Part shown: piece by piece, positions 28,401-38,429 of the stretch
Numbering within the stretch: position 1 is the first letter of the stretch
How the letters are laid out: every line of letters starts with the position of its first letter
Source of the DNA: Vibrio tritonius
Lineage (GTDB): Bacteria; Pseudomonadota; Gammaproteobacteria; Enterobacterales; Vibrionaceae
DNA length: 64,000 bases
Direction: 5' to 3'
Assembly (NCBI RefSeq): GCF_001547935.1
Contig: NZ_AP014635.1
Span: 2,852,001 to 2,916,000, forward strand
Notes under the pieces: generated by a model
Database searches by the model: none
Seen by the model: the letters and a program-made list of their open reading frames with translations, nothing else
What the model was told of the DNA's origin: nothing
Program-made: the position numbers and the translations under genes

Positions 28401-28430
28401 AAAAACTGGGAGTATTGGCTCCCAGTTTTT
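28401..28430. terminator. Shared terminator of ubiUV and the MATE gene
   Basis: AAAAACTGGGAG / CTCCCAGTTTTT with a 6-nt loop, lying between convergent genes. Its last base is the first base of the MATE stop codon complement. It can serve both strands. Confidence 0.9.
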
Positions 28431-29773
28431 TATTGGCGATAACCGGTCGGAAAGATGGCTTGGCTTATCGGTTTGTTTCTCTGTAACTCCCGCCACAGCA
28501 TAACCGCCGCCACGATACCTAATGCAATATTAGATAACGGAAACGCTAACCAAACACCGTTTAATCCGAACCAAAGTGGTAATAAAAATAGAAAAGGCAT
28601 TTGTATAGTAATGTTTCCTAACGTGATAAACATAGCTTTACGGCTATAACCTAAAGCTTGAAAGTACGCACCAGTCACAACCAAAAAACCATCAAAAAAC
28701 AGCGCAAAAAGATGCAACCGAATCGCAACTTCCGCACTACGGATCAAATCAAGGTCATTACTATTGAATATTTGAATGATCGAGATTGCGAAAATATTGA
28801 CTCCCGCTACAAATGCAATCCCCCCGACTACCACAACAGACATAGAAAGCCGCAATAAGGTTCTAATCACTGGATAGTTTTTAGCGCCATAGTGGAATGA
28901 AGCTAATGGCTGCATACCATTGGCTATACCTTCAACTGTCAGATAGTAAACGGTGATGATATACCCCAAAATCGCGTATGCACCAATACTGACCGACTCC
29001 CCATAGTAGGCAAGCTGACTATTATGTAGAGCCACAGTCGTCGCACTATAAATGTACATAAAGAAGCTTGATAACCCTATTAGCACGATTCTGGGTAAGT
29101 ATTGCCACTCCATACGCAAACATTGACGCGTTAAACGCAAAGTCGCCCGTGAAGAGAAAAAGTAATGCCCTCCTGCAAGCGTCACCACCATTTGAGCAAG
29201 TAACGTGGCCAGAGCCGCACCTCGTAATTGCCATCCTAGAACCGCAATAAAAAGATAATCAAAAATGATATTGGTTAGAGCACCAGCTATCATCAAGATA
29301 GTTGCCAAATTAGGGCTATTATCGTTTCTCAGTAAAAATGGCGTCGCAATAGAACCAAGCGTAAAAACGCAGCCAATGGTCAACACATCCAAATACTGAC
29401 GCGCAAGCAGCAAGCCCCCGTCATCGGCACCTTGCCAAGACAAAAAGTAAGGCGCACCAAAATAGATAATAGTAGCGATAACCGGAGCAACGCAGACTAA
29501 GGTTATAAGGCCAGTAGCCAAGATACGCTTTGCCGCCTCTCGATCGCCTTCCCCTTGTTTTATCGATGAGAGAGCGCCAGAACCCACCCCCAACAACATA
29601 CCTAAACCGAGAGACATAGCGATAACAGGCCAAGCGAGATTAATGCCAGCCAATCCATCGGCTCCCATATAGTGACCAATAAAAATGCCATCAACGACCT
29701 GATAAAGGCCATTAACCAACATTGCAGCCACAGTGGGTATGGTATAACGCAGAAATTGACGATAAATAGGCAT
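28430..29773 (-). CDS. MATE-family efflux transporter
   Basis: 447 aa with twelve hydrophobic segments in two halves, the multidrug and toxin extrusion fold. The N-terminal NGLYQVVDGIFIGHYMGADGLAGINLAWP is the typical family opening. The substrate is unknown. It follows a MarR regulator gene by 45 bases, and that gap contains an inverted repeat that is also found upstream of the regulator, so the exporter is probably under its control. This resembles the MepR-MepA arrangement of other bacteria. Confidence 0.9.
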   Translation of the reverse strand: MPIYRQFLRYTIPTVAAMLVNGLYQVVDGIFIGHYMGADGLAGINLAWPVIAMSLGLGMLLGVGSGALSSIKQGEGDREAAKRILATGLITLVCVAPVIATIIYFGAPYFLSWQGADDGGLLLARQYLDVLTIGCVFTLGSIATPFLLRNDNSPNLATILMIAGALTNIIFDYLFIAVLGWQLRGAALATLLAQMVVTLAGGHYFFSSRATLRLTRQCLRMEWQYLPRIVLIGLSSFFMYIYSATTVALHNSQLAYYGESVSIGAYAILGYIITVYYLTVEGIANGMQPLASFHYGAKNYPVIRTLLRLSMSVVVVGGIAFVAGVNIFAISIIQIFNSNDLDLIRSAEVAIRLHLFALFFDGFLVVTGAYFQALGYSRKAMFITLGNITIQMPFLFLLPLWFGLNGVWLAFPLSNIALGIVAAVMLWRELQRNKPISQAIFPTGYRQ

Positions 29774-29789
29774 AACACCACCGATTAGA

Positions 29790-29808
29790 TAGTTAGAACA
29801 ACTAACTA
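29790..29808. promoter_or_regulatory. Probable MarR operator before the MATE gene
   Basis: TAGTTAG AACAA CTAACTA, a perfect 7-bp inverted repeat around 5 bases, in the 45-base gap between marR and the MATE start codon. A matching site lies at 30244-30258. Confidence 0.6.
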
Positions 29809-29818
29809 CCTAAGACTA

Positions 29819-30229
29819 TTAGCTTAATGATTTGTGTAGAAGAGTATCTAAGAAAACCGCTTCTTCATCAGTCAAACGTTCCGTCATCTCTAATGCCATT
29901 AGAGCGTATACCTTACTTTCATTGGACAGATGTTTTTCTGCTTCTTCAGTTAATTCGAATCGAACTGATCGTGCGTCTTCATGACATAAAATTCGACGAA
30001 TCAAACCACGGCCTTCTAAACGTTTTACCATAGAAGACGCGGAAGGTTTCGTCACTTCCATTTTTTTGGCTAGATCGGTTAGACGAATCGGCTCACCAGC
30101 ACTCTGGATCGCTTTAAGATAGTCATACTCGTTAAAACTTAAATGAGAAATTGGATCTTCTTTCCCATGTTTTCGCCAAACTTTGGCTGAAAATCTCTCT
30201 AATTGTTCTAAGTTCATTGCCAAACTCAT
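29819..30229 (-). CDS. MarR-family transcriptional regulator
   Basis: 136 aa with a winged helix: the recognition part reads IRLTDLAKKMEVTKPSASSMVKRLEGRGLIRR and the wing follows (ILCHEDARSVRFELTEEAEKHL). It probably represses itself and the MATE exporter, because GTTAG-N5-CTAAC repeats lie upstream of both. The inducer is unknown. Confidence 0.87.
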   Translation of the reverse strand: MSLAMNLEQLERFSAKVWRKHGKEDPISHLSFNEYDYLKAIQSAGEPIRLTDLAKKMEVTKPSASSMVKRLEGRGLIRRILCHEDARSVRFELTEEAEKHLSNESKVYALMALEMTERLTDEEAVFLDTLLHKSLS

Positions 30230-30243
30230 AAGAGCCTCAAATG

Positions 30244-30258
30244 GTTAGCTTACCTAAC
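30244..30258. promoter_or_regulatory. Probable MarR operator before the marR gene
   Basis: GTTAG CTTAC CTAAC, 15 bases upstream of the marR start. The half-sites are the same as in the repeat at 29790-29808, with the same 5-base spacing. Confidence 0.6.
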
Positions 30259-30291
30259 TAAATAGTTCAATAATCAGGCGCTAATTATCAA

Positions 30292-30317
30292 AAAGGCGAC
30301 TCTAACGAGTCGCCTTT
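30292..30317 (-). terminator. nlpI terminator
   Basis: AAAGGCGACTC / GAGTCGCCTTT with a TAAC loop, 24 bases after the nlpI stop. On the minus strand it runs into TTTTGATAAT. Confidence 0.85.
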
Positions 30318-30340
30318 CAATAGTCAATCACTTACTGAAA

Positions 30341-31270
30341 TTATACTTTTTCTTCTTGCTCTTTAGCCTGCTTAGCGGCTTTTTCCGCGGCAGCTTTATC
30401 GTCACGAACCTGCTTAAAGATACGTTCTAACTCTAAGAAAGAATATCGGTGCTCAACATACTCATAAACATTCATAGAGATGGCCAACTTATACAACGAA
30501 AGCGCATGCGCGAGTTGACCTTGCATTTGATAACGCTTACCCAGATAAAAATACGTTTCTGTTAAACGTTGAGCGAGTAGCTGATTGTCGTGTGTGTGTT
30601 CCAAAATAAAAGTAAACGCCTGCTGCTCAGAAACTTCATCTAACATCAACGCAACAATAGTCCAACCCCAAGAATCATTATGAGCACTATAACGATTTAA
30701 TAACTGCTGCTTAGCTTGTTCAGGATTAATATCATACTCGATGATGTAGCTCCAAAGCGCATTAAACGGATCGTTAGGCGTTTTCTCATCTAATGCTTTC
30801 ATATCCTCTAAAGCGAGCTCTGGTCGCTCACCATAATAAAGAGCAACAGCGCGATTACGCAGAGCATAAATGTCATCAGGATTCATCTCTAACGCCGTGT
30901 CAAAAGACTCATACGCGGCATCATGCTGATCTACACCAGTGTAGTAAACTCCAAGCAGATTAAAGATATCCGGTTGCTTGGGATCAATTGCCAAAGATTG
31001 AGAGAAATCGAGACGCGCTAAGTCTTGCAGCCCAACGCTATCATAAGCATTACCACGATCATTTAGCATTTTGGTTCGCACTTTATCGCTCAAATCTTGG
31101 CGTTGCAGTAATTGAGTCAACCGAGCAATTTGTACCTCTTGTTGTACTGAATTTTGCAAAGGAACCGCCATAGGTGGATAAATCCATTGCGCTTCTTGTG
31201 CGCCTTTTGATACACACCCAGCAAGCAGCATTAAGGCTAGGCTAGCCGATACGGTACGAAACCATTTCAC
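30341..31270 (-). CDS. nlpI: Lipoprotein NlpI, TPR adaptor
   Basis: 309 aa (E. coli 294). The signal peptide ends in LLAGC with lipobox C19, so it is lipidated; lgt in this window makes the first modification. TPR repeats follow (FNLLGVYYTGVDQHDAAYESFDTAL and others). In E. coli NlpI guides the protease Prc to the endopeptidase MepS and organises peptidoglycan hydrolases at the outer membrane. The C-terminus is a charged K/E tail, longer than in E. coli. It lies 154 bases after pnp, as in E. coli, with a terminator between. Confidence 0.93.
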   Translation of the reverse strand: MKWFRTVSASLALMLLAGCVSKGAQEAQWIYPPMAVPLQNSVQQEVQIARLTQLLQRQDLSDKVRTKMLNDRGNAYDSVGLQDLARLDFSQSLAIDPKQPDIFNLLGVYYTGVDQHDAAYESFDTALEMNPDDIYALRNRAVALYYGERPELALEDMKALDEKTPNDPFNALWSYIIEYDINPEQAKQQLLNRYSAHNDSWGWTIVALMLDEVSEQQAFTFILEHTHDNQLLAQRLTETYFYLGKRYQMQGQLAHALSLYKLAISMNVYEYVEHRYSFLELERIFKQVRDDKAAAEKAAKQAKEQEEKV

Positions 31271-31347
31271 AGATAGATACTCCTGTTATCCGGTGGAGAT
31301 TCATGTTTTGGTAGACATCATCGCCTACCTTATGTCCCTAAAGTAAA

Positions 31348-31371
31348 AAAGGGAGCGTAAACGCTCCCTTT
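31348..31371 (-). terminator. pnp terminator
   Basis: AAAGGGAGCGT / ACGCTCCCTTT with a 2-base gap, followed on the minus strand by more T. It separates pnp from nlpI, allowing partial read-through. Confidence 0.85.
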
Positions 31372-31424
31372 ATAACATGCTTTCGAAAAGAAATGTGAAA
31401 TTACAGTTCTAATCTAGTCGGCAA

Positions 31425-33560
31425 TTATTCAGCTTGGTTGTCTGCTGAATCAGTAACAGTCTCTTCTTCTGTTTTCTCTACCGCTTCTTTCATGCTTAGA
31501 CGAATACGGTTTTGACGGTCGATTTCAAGAACTTTAACTTGAACTTCTTGACCTTCAGTTAGGTAATCAGACACTTTCTCTACGCGTTTGTCTGCGATTT
31601 GAGAAATGTGTACAAGACCATCTTTACCTGGAAGTACAGTTACGAATGCACCGAAGTCTGCTAGACGAGCAACTTTACCTGTGTAGATTTTGCCCACTTC
31701 AACTTCAGCAGTGATTGCTTTGATGCGTTCAATCGCATCTTTCGCTTGGTCACCGTCAGTTGCAGCAATCTTAATCGTACCGTCGTCTTCGATTTCGATC
31801 GTAGTGCCAGTTTCTTCAGTAAGCTGACGAATCACTGCACCACCTTTACCGATAACATCTTTGATCTTATCAGCGCTGATTTTCATGGTGTGGATACGTG
31901 GAGCAAATTCAGAAATGTCGTCACGTGCGCCAGAGATCGCTTGGTCCATTACAGAAAGAATGTGCATACGTGCACCTTGTGCTTGGTTAAGCGCAATTTG
32001 CATGATTTCTTTAGTGATGCCTTCGATCTTGATGTCCATTTGCAGTGCAGTCACACCGTTTGATGTACCTGCTACTTTAAAGTCCATATCACCTAGGTGG
32101 TCTTCGTCACCCAAGATGTCAGAAAGAACAACAAAATCGTCGCCTTCTTTTACAAGACCCATCGCGATACCCGCAACAGACGCTTTGATTGGCACACCTG
32201 CATCCATAAGAGCAAGAGAAGTACCACATACAGAAGCCATTGAAGATGAACCGTTTGATTCTGTGATTTCAGAAACAACACGTACAGTGTATGGGAATTC
32301 ATCAACAGAAGGCATTACCGCTGCAATACCGCGTTTCGCTAGACGACCGTGACCGATTTCGCGACGTTTTGGTGAACCAACAAAACCAGTTTCACCCACA
32401 CAGTATGGAGGGAAGTTGTAGTGTAGTAGGAAGTGGTCTTTACGCTCACCCGTTAGCTCATCGATGATTTGCGCATCACGTTGAGTACCAAGAGTTGCAG
32501 TCACCATTGCCTGAGTTTCACCACGAGTGAACAATGCACTACCGTGAGTACGTGGTAGAACACCAGTACGAACATCAAGTGCACGAACCATATCTTTTTC
32601 ACGGCCGTCGATACGTTTTTCGCCAGCGATGATACGACCACGAACCACATTCTTCTCTAGAGAACCAAGCATGTTCTTAATGGTGTTTTCATCGATGGTT
32701 TCGTCTTCAGCAACAATCGCTGCAACAACGTCAGACTTAATGTTACCAACTTGCTCGTAACGAGCCATTTTGTCAGTGATTTGGTACGCTTCAACGAAAC
32801 GAGCTTCAGCTAGTTCAGCAATTTTCGCTTTCAATTCAGTGTTTACAACTGGAGCAACCCATTCCCATGCAGGAGTAGCCACTTCAGCAGCGAATTCATT
32901 GATTGCTTTGATTACCGTTTGTTGTTGGTCGTGACCGTAAACAACAGCTGCAAGCATTTGCTCTTCAGAAAGAACGTCTGCTTCAGATTCAACCATAAGA
33001 ACCGCACTCTCAGTACCTGCAACAACTAGGTCAAGACGAGAATCTGCAAGTTCAGTTTGGCTTGGGTTTAGAACGAGTTGATCGTTAATAAAACCAACAC
33101 GTGCAGCACCGATAGGACCGTGGAACGGGATACCAGAGATAGCAAGCGCTGCTGAAGTACCGATCATAGTCACGATATCAGGTTGAACGTCTGGGTTTAC
33201 AGATACAACTGTCGCGATAACTTGAACTTCGTTTTTGAAGCCGTCTGGGAAAAGAGGACGGATTGGACGGTCGATAAGACGTGCAGTAAGCGTTTCGCCT
33301 TCAGATGGACGACCTTCGCGCTTAAAGAAACCACCAGGGATTTTACCTGCAGCGTAAGTACGCTCTTGGTAGTTTACTGTCAGTGGGAAGAAGTCTTGAC
33401 CTTCAACCGCTTCTTTTTTACCAACAACAGAAACGAATACTGAAGTATCGTCCATGGTTGCCATAACTGCCGCTGTTGCTTGGCGAGCCATTACGCCAGT
33501 TTCTAGAGTAACGGTGTGGTTACCGTACTGAAACGTTTTAACTACTGGTTTTTCAAACAT
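31425..33560 (-). CDS. pnp: Polynucleotide phosphorylase
   Basis: A phosphate-dependent 3'-5' exoribonuclease and part of the RNA degradosome. 711 aa (E. coli 711). Two RNase PH domains are followed by KH ([25 protein letters not shown]) and S1 ([28 protein letters not shown]). The first residues ([22 protein letters not shown]) fit. It follows rpsO across a 299-base gap that contains the rpsO terminator and a structured leader. In E. coli that leader is cut by RNase III and bound by PNPase for autocontrol. Confidence 0.97.
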   Translation of the reverse strand: MFEKPVVKTFQYGNHTVTLETGVMARQATAAVMATMDDTSVFVSVVGKKEAVEGQDFFPLTVNYQERTYAAGKIPGGFFKREGRPSEGETLTARLIDRPIRPLFPDGFKNEVQVIATVVSVNPDVQPDIVTMIGTSAALAISGIPFHGPIGAARVGFINDQLVLNPSQTELADSRLDLVVAGTESAVLMVESEADVLSEEQMLAAVVYGHDQQQTVIKAINEFAAEVATPAWEWVAPVVNTELKAKIAELAEARFVEAYQITDKMARYEQVGNIKSDVVAAIVAEDETIDENTIKNMLGSLEKNVVRGRIIAGEKRIDGREKDMVRALDVRTGVLPRTHGSALFTRGETQAMVTATLGTQRDAQIIDELTGERKDHFLLHYNFPPYCVGETGFVGSPKRREIGHGRLAKRGIAAVMPSVDEFPYTVRVVSEITESNGSSSMASVCGTSLALMDAGVPIKASVAGIAMGLVKEGDDFVVLSDILGDEDHLGDMDFKVAGTSNGVTALQMDIKIEGITKEIMQIALNQAQGARMHILSVMDQAISGARDDISEFAPRIHTMKISADKIKDVIGKGGAVIRQLTEETGTTIEIEDDGTIKIAATDGDQAKDAIERIKAITAEVEVGKIYTGKVARLADFGAFVTVLPGKDGLVHISQIADKRVEKVSDYLTEGQEVQVKVLEIDRQNRIRLSMKEAVEKTEEETVTDSADNQAE

Positions 33561-33575
33561 GAGTGTTCCTTTACT

Positions 33576-33670
33576 CTAAGTATCTACTACTTAGATTTTT
33601 CAATTGAATACTCAGTGCATCACTCATCGCGACTAGTAAAAACAGACGAAACATACTCGCAGAAATGCAC
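33576..33670 (-). promoter_or_regulatory. pnp leader with hairpins, possible autoregulatory region
   Basis: Two possible stems lie ahead of the pnp start codon: CTAAGTA / TACTTAG at 33576-33594, just upstream of the ribosome-binding site, and GTGCAT (33615-33620) with ATGCAC (33665-33670). The pnp leader of E. coli has an RNase III stem that mediates autocontrol, so these are candidates. Pairings were read by eye. Confidence 0.4.
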
Positions 33671-33820
33671 GAGCGAGCATCTGCTTTGAATAGCCGCGAC
33701 CAAATGGTCGACTAAGGTGACAGCAATGCAAAGAGTCGATGTAACCGGCCAATAATTCATATTATTGAACCGCGAGTAGTATAAACTACTTCCCTAAGAT
33801 TTTGCTAAATTTAGATAACA

Positions 33821-33845
33821 AAAAAGGGGCATAAAGCCCCTTTTT
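33821..33845 (-). terminator. rpsO terminator
   Basis: AAAAAGGGGC / GCCCCTTTTT with an ATAAA loop, 15 bases after the rpsO stop, followed by TTGTTATC on the minus strand. Confidence 0.9.
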
Positions 33846-33859
33846 CAAACAAACCAATC

Positions 33860-34129
33860 TTAGCGACGAAGGCCTAGACGTTTGATTAGGTCTTGGTAGC
33901 GTCCTAGATCTTTACCTTTTAGGTAATCTAGAAGTTTACGACGACGAGAAACCATGCGTAGAAGACCACGACGGCTGTGGTGATCGCCTTTGTGAGCTTT
34001 GAAGTGACCTTGTAGGTGGTTGATAGAAGCAGTAAGTAGTGCTACTTGTACTTCTGGTGAACCAGTGTCGCCTTCGCCACGTGCGTAATCAGCAACGATT
34101 GCTGCTTTAGTTTCTGCATTCAGAGACAT
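33860..34129 (-). CDS. rpsO: Ribosomal protein uS15
   Basis: 89 aa, the standard length. It binds 16S rRNA early in 30S assembly; [26 protein letters not shown] is the rRNA-binding helix pair. AGGAGAG precedes the ATG. It lies between truB and pnp, as in E. coli, where it also represses its own translation through a leader pseudoknot. Confidence 0.98.
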   Translation of the reverse strand: MSLNAETKAAIVADYARGEGDTGSPEVQVALLTASINHLQGHFKAHKGDHHSRRGLLRMVSRRRKLLDYLKGKDLGRYQDLIKRLGLRR

Positions 34130-34258
34130 AATTCTCTCCTAAGAGTTAAGTTTATATTTGTGTCAGCCAATCTCTGATTCAGCCGACACGAGGAACGCGA
34201 ATTATAGAGAATAAAAGGTAGCCCGACAAGGACTATCCTCTTTTATGAGGACACATTT

Positions 34259-35206
34259 TTATGCGTCGTCTTCTCCGTAAACCACTAAGCGTTTTGGTGC
34301 TACTTTGCCATCGGCATCAATTTCAGCCACACCCAAGAAGAGACGCTCTTCTCCGCCAGTCATGCGAACTTGGCCGTGGGTTGGCACACCTGAGATTTGT
34401 ACCGCTTGCCCGTGTTGAACAAGATGAACCAATTCAGGAATCATGTTTACTTCAGGTAAGTTTTGCACTGCGGTATCCATTGGCAATAACAACGGATCCA
34501 ATAATTCTTTTGGTGCAATGTCTTGCTGTTGCGCTTGCTCCAGCAATTCATTGAGTTGCTCTAATGTCACCATACGTTCGTATGGATAATCAGCTACACC
34601 GGTACGACGTAAATAGATCACATGCGCACCACAACCCAGTAATTCACCAAGATCATCTACGATTGTACGAATGTAAGTACCTTTTGAACAATGTACTTCC
34701 ATTTCAACTTCATCGCCTTCAAAACGATGTAGTTCAATATCGTAAACCGTAATCTTACGAGCTTCGCGTGGAACATCGACGCCTTCACGAGCATATTCGT
34801 ACAGTGGACGACCTTGGTATTTCAATGCGGAAAACATTGAAGGAACTTGGTCTGTTTCGCCACGGAATGACTCAATGTGCTTTAACAAGGTGTCACGATC
34901 CACATTAACTGGACGTGTTTCTACCACTTCACCATCAGAGTCGGAAGTATTCGTTCGTTCTCCCAACTTAGCAATCACGCGGTAGCGCTTATCGGAATCA
35001 AGTAAAAACTGAGAAAACTTCGTTGCTTCTCCTAAACAGATAGGCAACATCCCCGTCGCTAGAGGGTCTAGTGCGCCAGTGTGTCCCGCTTTCTCCGCAA
35101 AATAAATGCGTTTTACTTTTTGTAATGCGTCGTTAGATGAAATGCCAGTAGGTTTATCAAGCAACACTACCCCATTAATCGGGCGACCTTTACGTCGTCT
35201 TGCCAT
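34259..35206 (-). CDS. truB: tRNA pseudouridine-55 synthase TruB
   Basis: 315 aa. Makes pseudouridine 55 in the T-loop of tRNAs. Catalytic D47 sits in [14 protein letters not shown]. The C-terminal PUA domain is present ([16 protein letters not shown]). Its ATG overlaps the rbfA stop (TAATG), so translation is coupled. The next gene is rpsO, 129 bases on. Confidence 0.96.
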   Translation of the reverse strand: MARRRKGRPINGVVLLDKPTGISSNDALQKVKRIYFAEKAGHTGALDPLATGMLPICLGEATKFSQFLLDSDKRYRVIAKLGERTNTSDSDGEVVETRPVNVDRDTLLKHIESFRGETDQVPSMFSALKYQGRPLYEYAREGVDVPREARKITVYDIELHRFEGDEVEMEVHCSKGTYIRTIVDDLGELLGCGAHVIYLRRTGVADYPYERMVTLEQLNELLEQAQQQDIAPKELLDPLLLPMDTAVQNLPEVNMIPELVHLVQHGQAVQISGVPTHGQVRMTGGEERLFLGVAEIDADGKVAPKRLVVYGEDDA

Positions 35207-35601
35207 TACTCTTCGTCCTCACGACCTGCTTCTTGCTGTTTACGTTTGTCATTGCTAACCACTTCGGTTACCAAATTAGACATACGCATACCATCAACCA
35301 AAGTATTGTCGTAGAAGAAACGAATTTCTGGAGTTAGGCGTAGACGGATTCGCTTACCTAGCATCATACGAATATGAGCTTCATGCTCACGTAATGCAGT
35401 TAAGCAAGATTCTGGCGTTTGCTCACCTACACATAGGAAAGTCACAAACACTTTTGCATAAGATAAATCGCGAGACACTTCAACATCTGAGATTGTCACC
35501 ATACCTAGGCGAGAATCACGAACTTCACGTTGAAGAATCATGGCTAATTCTTTTTGTAATTGCTGAGCCACACGCTGTGTACGGCTAAATTCTTTTGGCA
35601 T
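35206..35601 (-). CDS. rbfA: Ribosome-binding factor A
   Basis: A 30S maturation factor that acts at the 5' end of 16S rRNA and matters in the cold. 131 aa from the ATG at 35601 ([21 protein letters not shown]); the GTG four codons earlier adds residues not seen in E. coli RbfA. The KH-like fold with [19 protein letters not shown] is present. It overlaps truB by one base and follows infB across 99 bases that hold a strong G/C hairpin. Confidence 0.95.
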   Translation of the reverse strand: MPKEFSRTQRVAQQLQKELAMILQREVRDSRLGMVTISDVEVSRDLSYAKVFVTFLCVGEQTPESCLTALREHEAHIRMMLGKRIRLRLTPEIRFFYDNTLVDGMRMSNLVTEVVSNDKRKQQEAGREDEE

Positions 35602-35624
35602 ATCTTTTCTCACTTACAGAAAGA

Positions 35625-35652
35625 ATGGGGGGATGGTTTCCCAGCCCCCCAT
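35625..35652 (-). promoter_or_regulatory. Strong hairpin between infB and rbfA
   Basis: ATGGGGGG (35625-35632) and CCCCCCAT (35645-35652) form an 8-bp stem with a 12-nt loop. On the minus strand it is followed by TCTTTCTG, a weak T run, about 25 bases before the rbfA start. It could be a partial terminator, a processing site or a block to decay. Confidence 0.5.
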
Positions 35653-35700
35653 GGTGTATTCAACAACCTATACATTGCCTTTATGTGCAATTATGGTCGA

Positions 35701-38406
35701 TTAGTCGTCGATTGAACGCTTAACTTCAACAGTTTCGAATACTTCGATTTGGTCACCAACGCGAACATCATTATAGTTCTTAACGCCGATACCACATTCG
35801 TAGCCGTTCTTAACTTCGTTAACGTCATCTTTAAAGCGACGTAGTGATTCTAGTTCACCTTCGTAGATTACAACGTTTTCACGTAGGACACGGATAGGGT
35901 TATTACGTTTAATAACACCTTCAGTAACCATACAACCTGCAATCGCACCAAGTTTAGGTGATTTGAACACATCACGTACTTCAGCAAGACCAATGATTTC
36001 TTGTTTGAATTCAGGCGCAAGCATACCGCTCATCGCTTGTTTCACTTCGTCGATCAATTGGTAAATGATTGAGTAGTAACGTAGGTCTAGGTTTTCAGCT
36101 TCGATGGCACGGCGAGCAGACGCATCTGCACGTACGTTAAAGCCAACAATGATAGCGTTAGAAGCAGCAGCAAGAGATGCGTCTGTTTCAGTGATACCGC
36201 CCACACCAGAACCAACGATGTTCACTTTCACTTCATCAGTAGAAAGTTTACGTAGTGAATCAGAAATCGCTTCAACCGAACCTTGTACGTCCGCTTTCAA
36301 TACGATGTTCAGTTCAGCAACGTCGCCTGCAGCCATGTTAGAGAACATGTTCTCTAGTTTCGCTTTTTGTTGGCGAGCAAGTTTCACGTCACGGAATTTA
36401 CCTTGACGGTAGTTTGCTACTTCACGCGCTTTACGTTCATCACGTACAACAGTCGCTTCATCACCCGCAGCAGGAACACCAGATAGACCTAGGATTTCTA
36501 CAGGGATTGATGGGCCAGCTTCAACAACGTCGTTACCACGTTCATCAGTCATTGCACGAACACGTCCGTACTCTTGACCACAAAGAACAATATCGCCTTT
36601 GTGTAGCGTACCTGATTGAACAAGAACAGTTGCTACAGGGCCACGACCTTTGTCTAGACGAGATTCGATAACCACGCCAGATGCCATACCTTCTTTAACG
36701 GCATTCAGTTCAAGAACTTCTGCTTGTAGAAGGATAGACTCAAGAAGTTGATCAATGTTAGTACCTTGTTTTGCAGAGATGTGAACGAAGATGTTCTCAC
36801 CGCCCCATTCCTCAGGAATAACATCGTATGCAGCCAGTTCGTTCTTAACGTTATCTGGGTTTGCACCTTCTTTATCGATCTTGTTCACAGCAACGATCAA
36901 AGGAACGCCAGCCGCTTTCGCGTGCTGAACAGCTTCGATTGTTTGTGGCATTACGCCATCGTCCGCAGCAACAACAAGAACAACGATATCAGTCGCTTGA
37001 GCACCACGAGCACGCATTGCAGTAAATGCCGCGTGTCCCGGAGTATCCAAGAACGTGATCATACCGTTAGGTGTTTTCACGTGGTAAGCACCGATGTGCT
37101 GTGTGATACCGCCAGCCTCGCCAGAAGCAACGTGTGTACGACGAATGTAGTCAAGTGTTGACGTTTTACCGTGGTCAACGTGACCCATGATGGTTACAAC
37201 TGGTGCACGTGGAGAAGTATCCGCAGATTCATCACGATCAGAAAGCACAGCTTCTTCAAGCTCGTTTTCTTTACGTAGAATCACTTTGTGACCCATTTCT
37301 TCAGCAACAAGTTGTGCAGTTTCTTGGTCGATAACTTGGTTAATGGTCGCCATAGCGCCCATTTTCATCATCACTTTGATGACTTCAGTACCTTTTACTG
37401 ACATTTTCTGAGCAAGCTCAGACACGACGATAGTTTCACCGATCACAACATCAGATTTAGCAACTACTGCAGTTTTATCGAAGCCATGTTGCATTGAGCT
37501 TGGCTTGCTAATACGACCTTTACGTTTTCCGCGAGAGCGAGAGTCACGTTCTTGACGATCATCACGAGAAGACATTTTTCTCTTGTTCGCTTTCGTTGAA
37601 TGACGACGGGCACCTTCATCACGACGGTCTGCCTCATCTTCAGCTTCACGAGCATAACGTGAAGTTGTCACGTGGTAATCTGTTTGTTCTTCCATACTAC
37701 CCTTTTTCTCATCTTCAGCAGACCAACGCTCTGCGTTTTTCTCAGCCAATTCACGAGTTTCAGCAAGTAGACGCTGGCTTTCTTCTTCTGCCTTGCGTCT
37801 TGCTTCTTCTTCTTGACGAAGTTTTAACTGTTCGGCTTCTTTACGCGCTGCTTCCTGCTGACTTTTCTCTTCAGCGGAGCGCTCACGTTTCGCTTGGTCT
37901 TGTTCGCTACGTTTCGCTTTTTCTTCAGCGTCACGTTTCGCTTTTAGTTCTGCTTCACGCTTAGCTTTTTCTTCAGCTTCACGTTTTGCCTGTTCTTCGG
38001 CTTCACGTTTAGCTGCTTCTTCAGCTTCGCGTTTCGCTTGCTCTTCAGCTTCACGTCGTGCTGCTTCTTCAGCTTCCGCTTGACGTTTAGCCTCGTCTTC
38101 AATGGTACTGCGCTTAACATACGTACGTTTTTTGCGCACTTCAACCTGAATATCTTTGCTTTTGCCACCACCGGCATTAACGCTTAATGTGCTGCGTTTC
38201 TTGCGTTGCAGTGTCAGACGGGTTGGTTCATTGCCATTTCCGTCACTATTCCCAGTGCGTAAGAAGTTCAGCAACTGCTGCTTTTCACCTTCAGTGACGC
38301 TATCTGAGCTTGATTTAGGCATACCTGCCTCAGCAAGTTGTTCTAATAAGCGGTCAACTGGCGTACCAATTTCGTCACTCAGTGCTTTAACTGTTTGTTG
38401 TGTCAT
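35701..38406 (-). CDS. infB: Translation initiation factor IF-2
   Basis: 901 aa (E. coli 890). A GTPase that brings fMet-tRNA to the 30S subunit; the fMet tRNA gene lies upstream in the same transcription unit. After two N-terminal IF2_N segments comes a long charged coiled region (about 103-225) built of repeated AKREAEE-type heptads. The G domain has [17 protein letters not shown] and NKID. GGAGG precedes the ATG. In E. coli shorter forms start inside the N-terminal part; similar internal starts may exist here. The rimP-nusA-infB-rbfA-truB-rpsO-pnp order is fully conserved. Confidence 0.97.
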   Translation of the reverse strand: MTQQTVKALSDEIGTPVDRLLEQLAEAGMPKSSSDSVTEGEKQQLLNFLRTGNSDGNGNEPTRLTLQRKKRSTLSVNAGGGKSKDIQVEVRKKRTYVKRSTIEDEAKRQAEAEEAARREAEEQAKREAEEAAKREAEEQAKREAEEKAKREAELKAKRDAEEKAKRSEQDQAKRERSAEEKSQQEAARKEAEQLKLRQEEEARRKAEEESQRLLAETRELAEKNAERWSAEDEKKGSMEEQTDYHVTTSRYAREAEDEADRRDEGARRHSTKANKRKMSSRDDRQERDSRSRGKRKGRISKPSSMQHGFDKTAVVAKSDVVIGETIVVSELAQKMSVKGTEVIKVMMKMGAMATINQVIDQETAQLVAEEMGHKVILRKENELEEAVLSDRDESADTSPRAPVVTIMGHVDHGKTSTLDYIRRTHVASGEAGGITQHIGAYHVKTPNGMITFLDTPGHAAFTAMRARGAQATDIVVLVVAADDGVMPQTIEAVQHAKAAGVPLIVAVNKIDKEGANPDNVKNELAAYDVIPEEWGGENIFVHISAKQGTNIDQLLESILLQAEVLELNAVKEGMASGVVIESRLDKGRGPVATVLVQSGTLHKGDIVLCGQEYGRVRAMTDERGNDVVEAGPSIPVEILGLSGVPAAGDEATVVRDERKAREVANYRQGKFRDVKLARQQKAKLENMFSNMAAGDVAELNIVLKADVQGSVEAISDSLRKLSTDEVKVNIVGSGVGGITETDASLAAASNAIIVGFNVRADASARRAIEAENLDLRYYSIIYQLIDEVKQAMSGMLAPEFKQEIIGLAEVRDVFKSPKLGAIAGCMVTEGVIKRNNPIRVLRENVVIYEGELESLRRFKDDVNEVKNGYECGIGVKNYNDVRVGDQIEVFETVEVKRSIDD

Positions 38407-38429
38407 GCCGCTTCCTCCCCTTGCCGAAA

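Noticed and set aside
31746..32352. Long plus-strand frames opposite pnp
   Set aside because: Shadow frames produced by codon bias of a highly expressed gene; no family features and no start signals.
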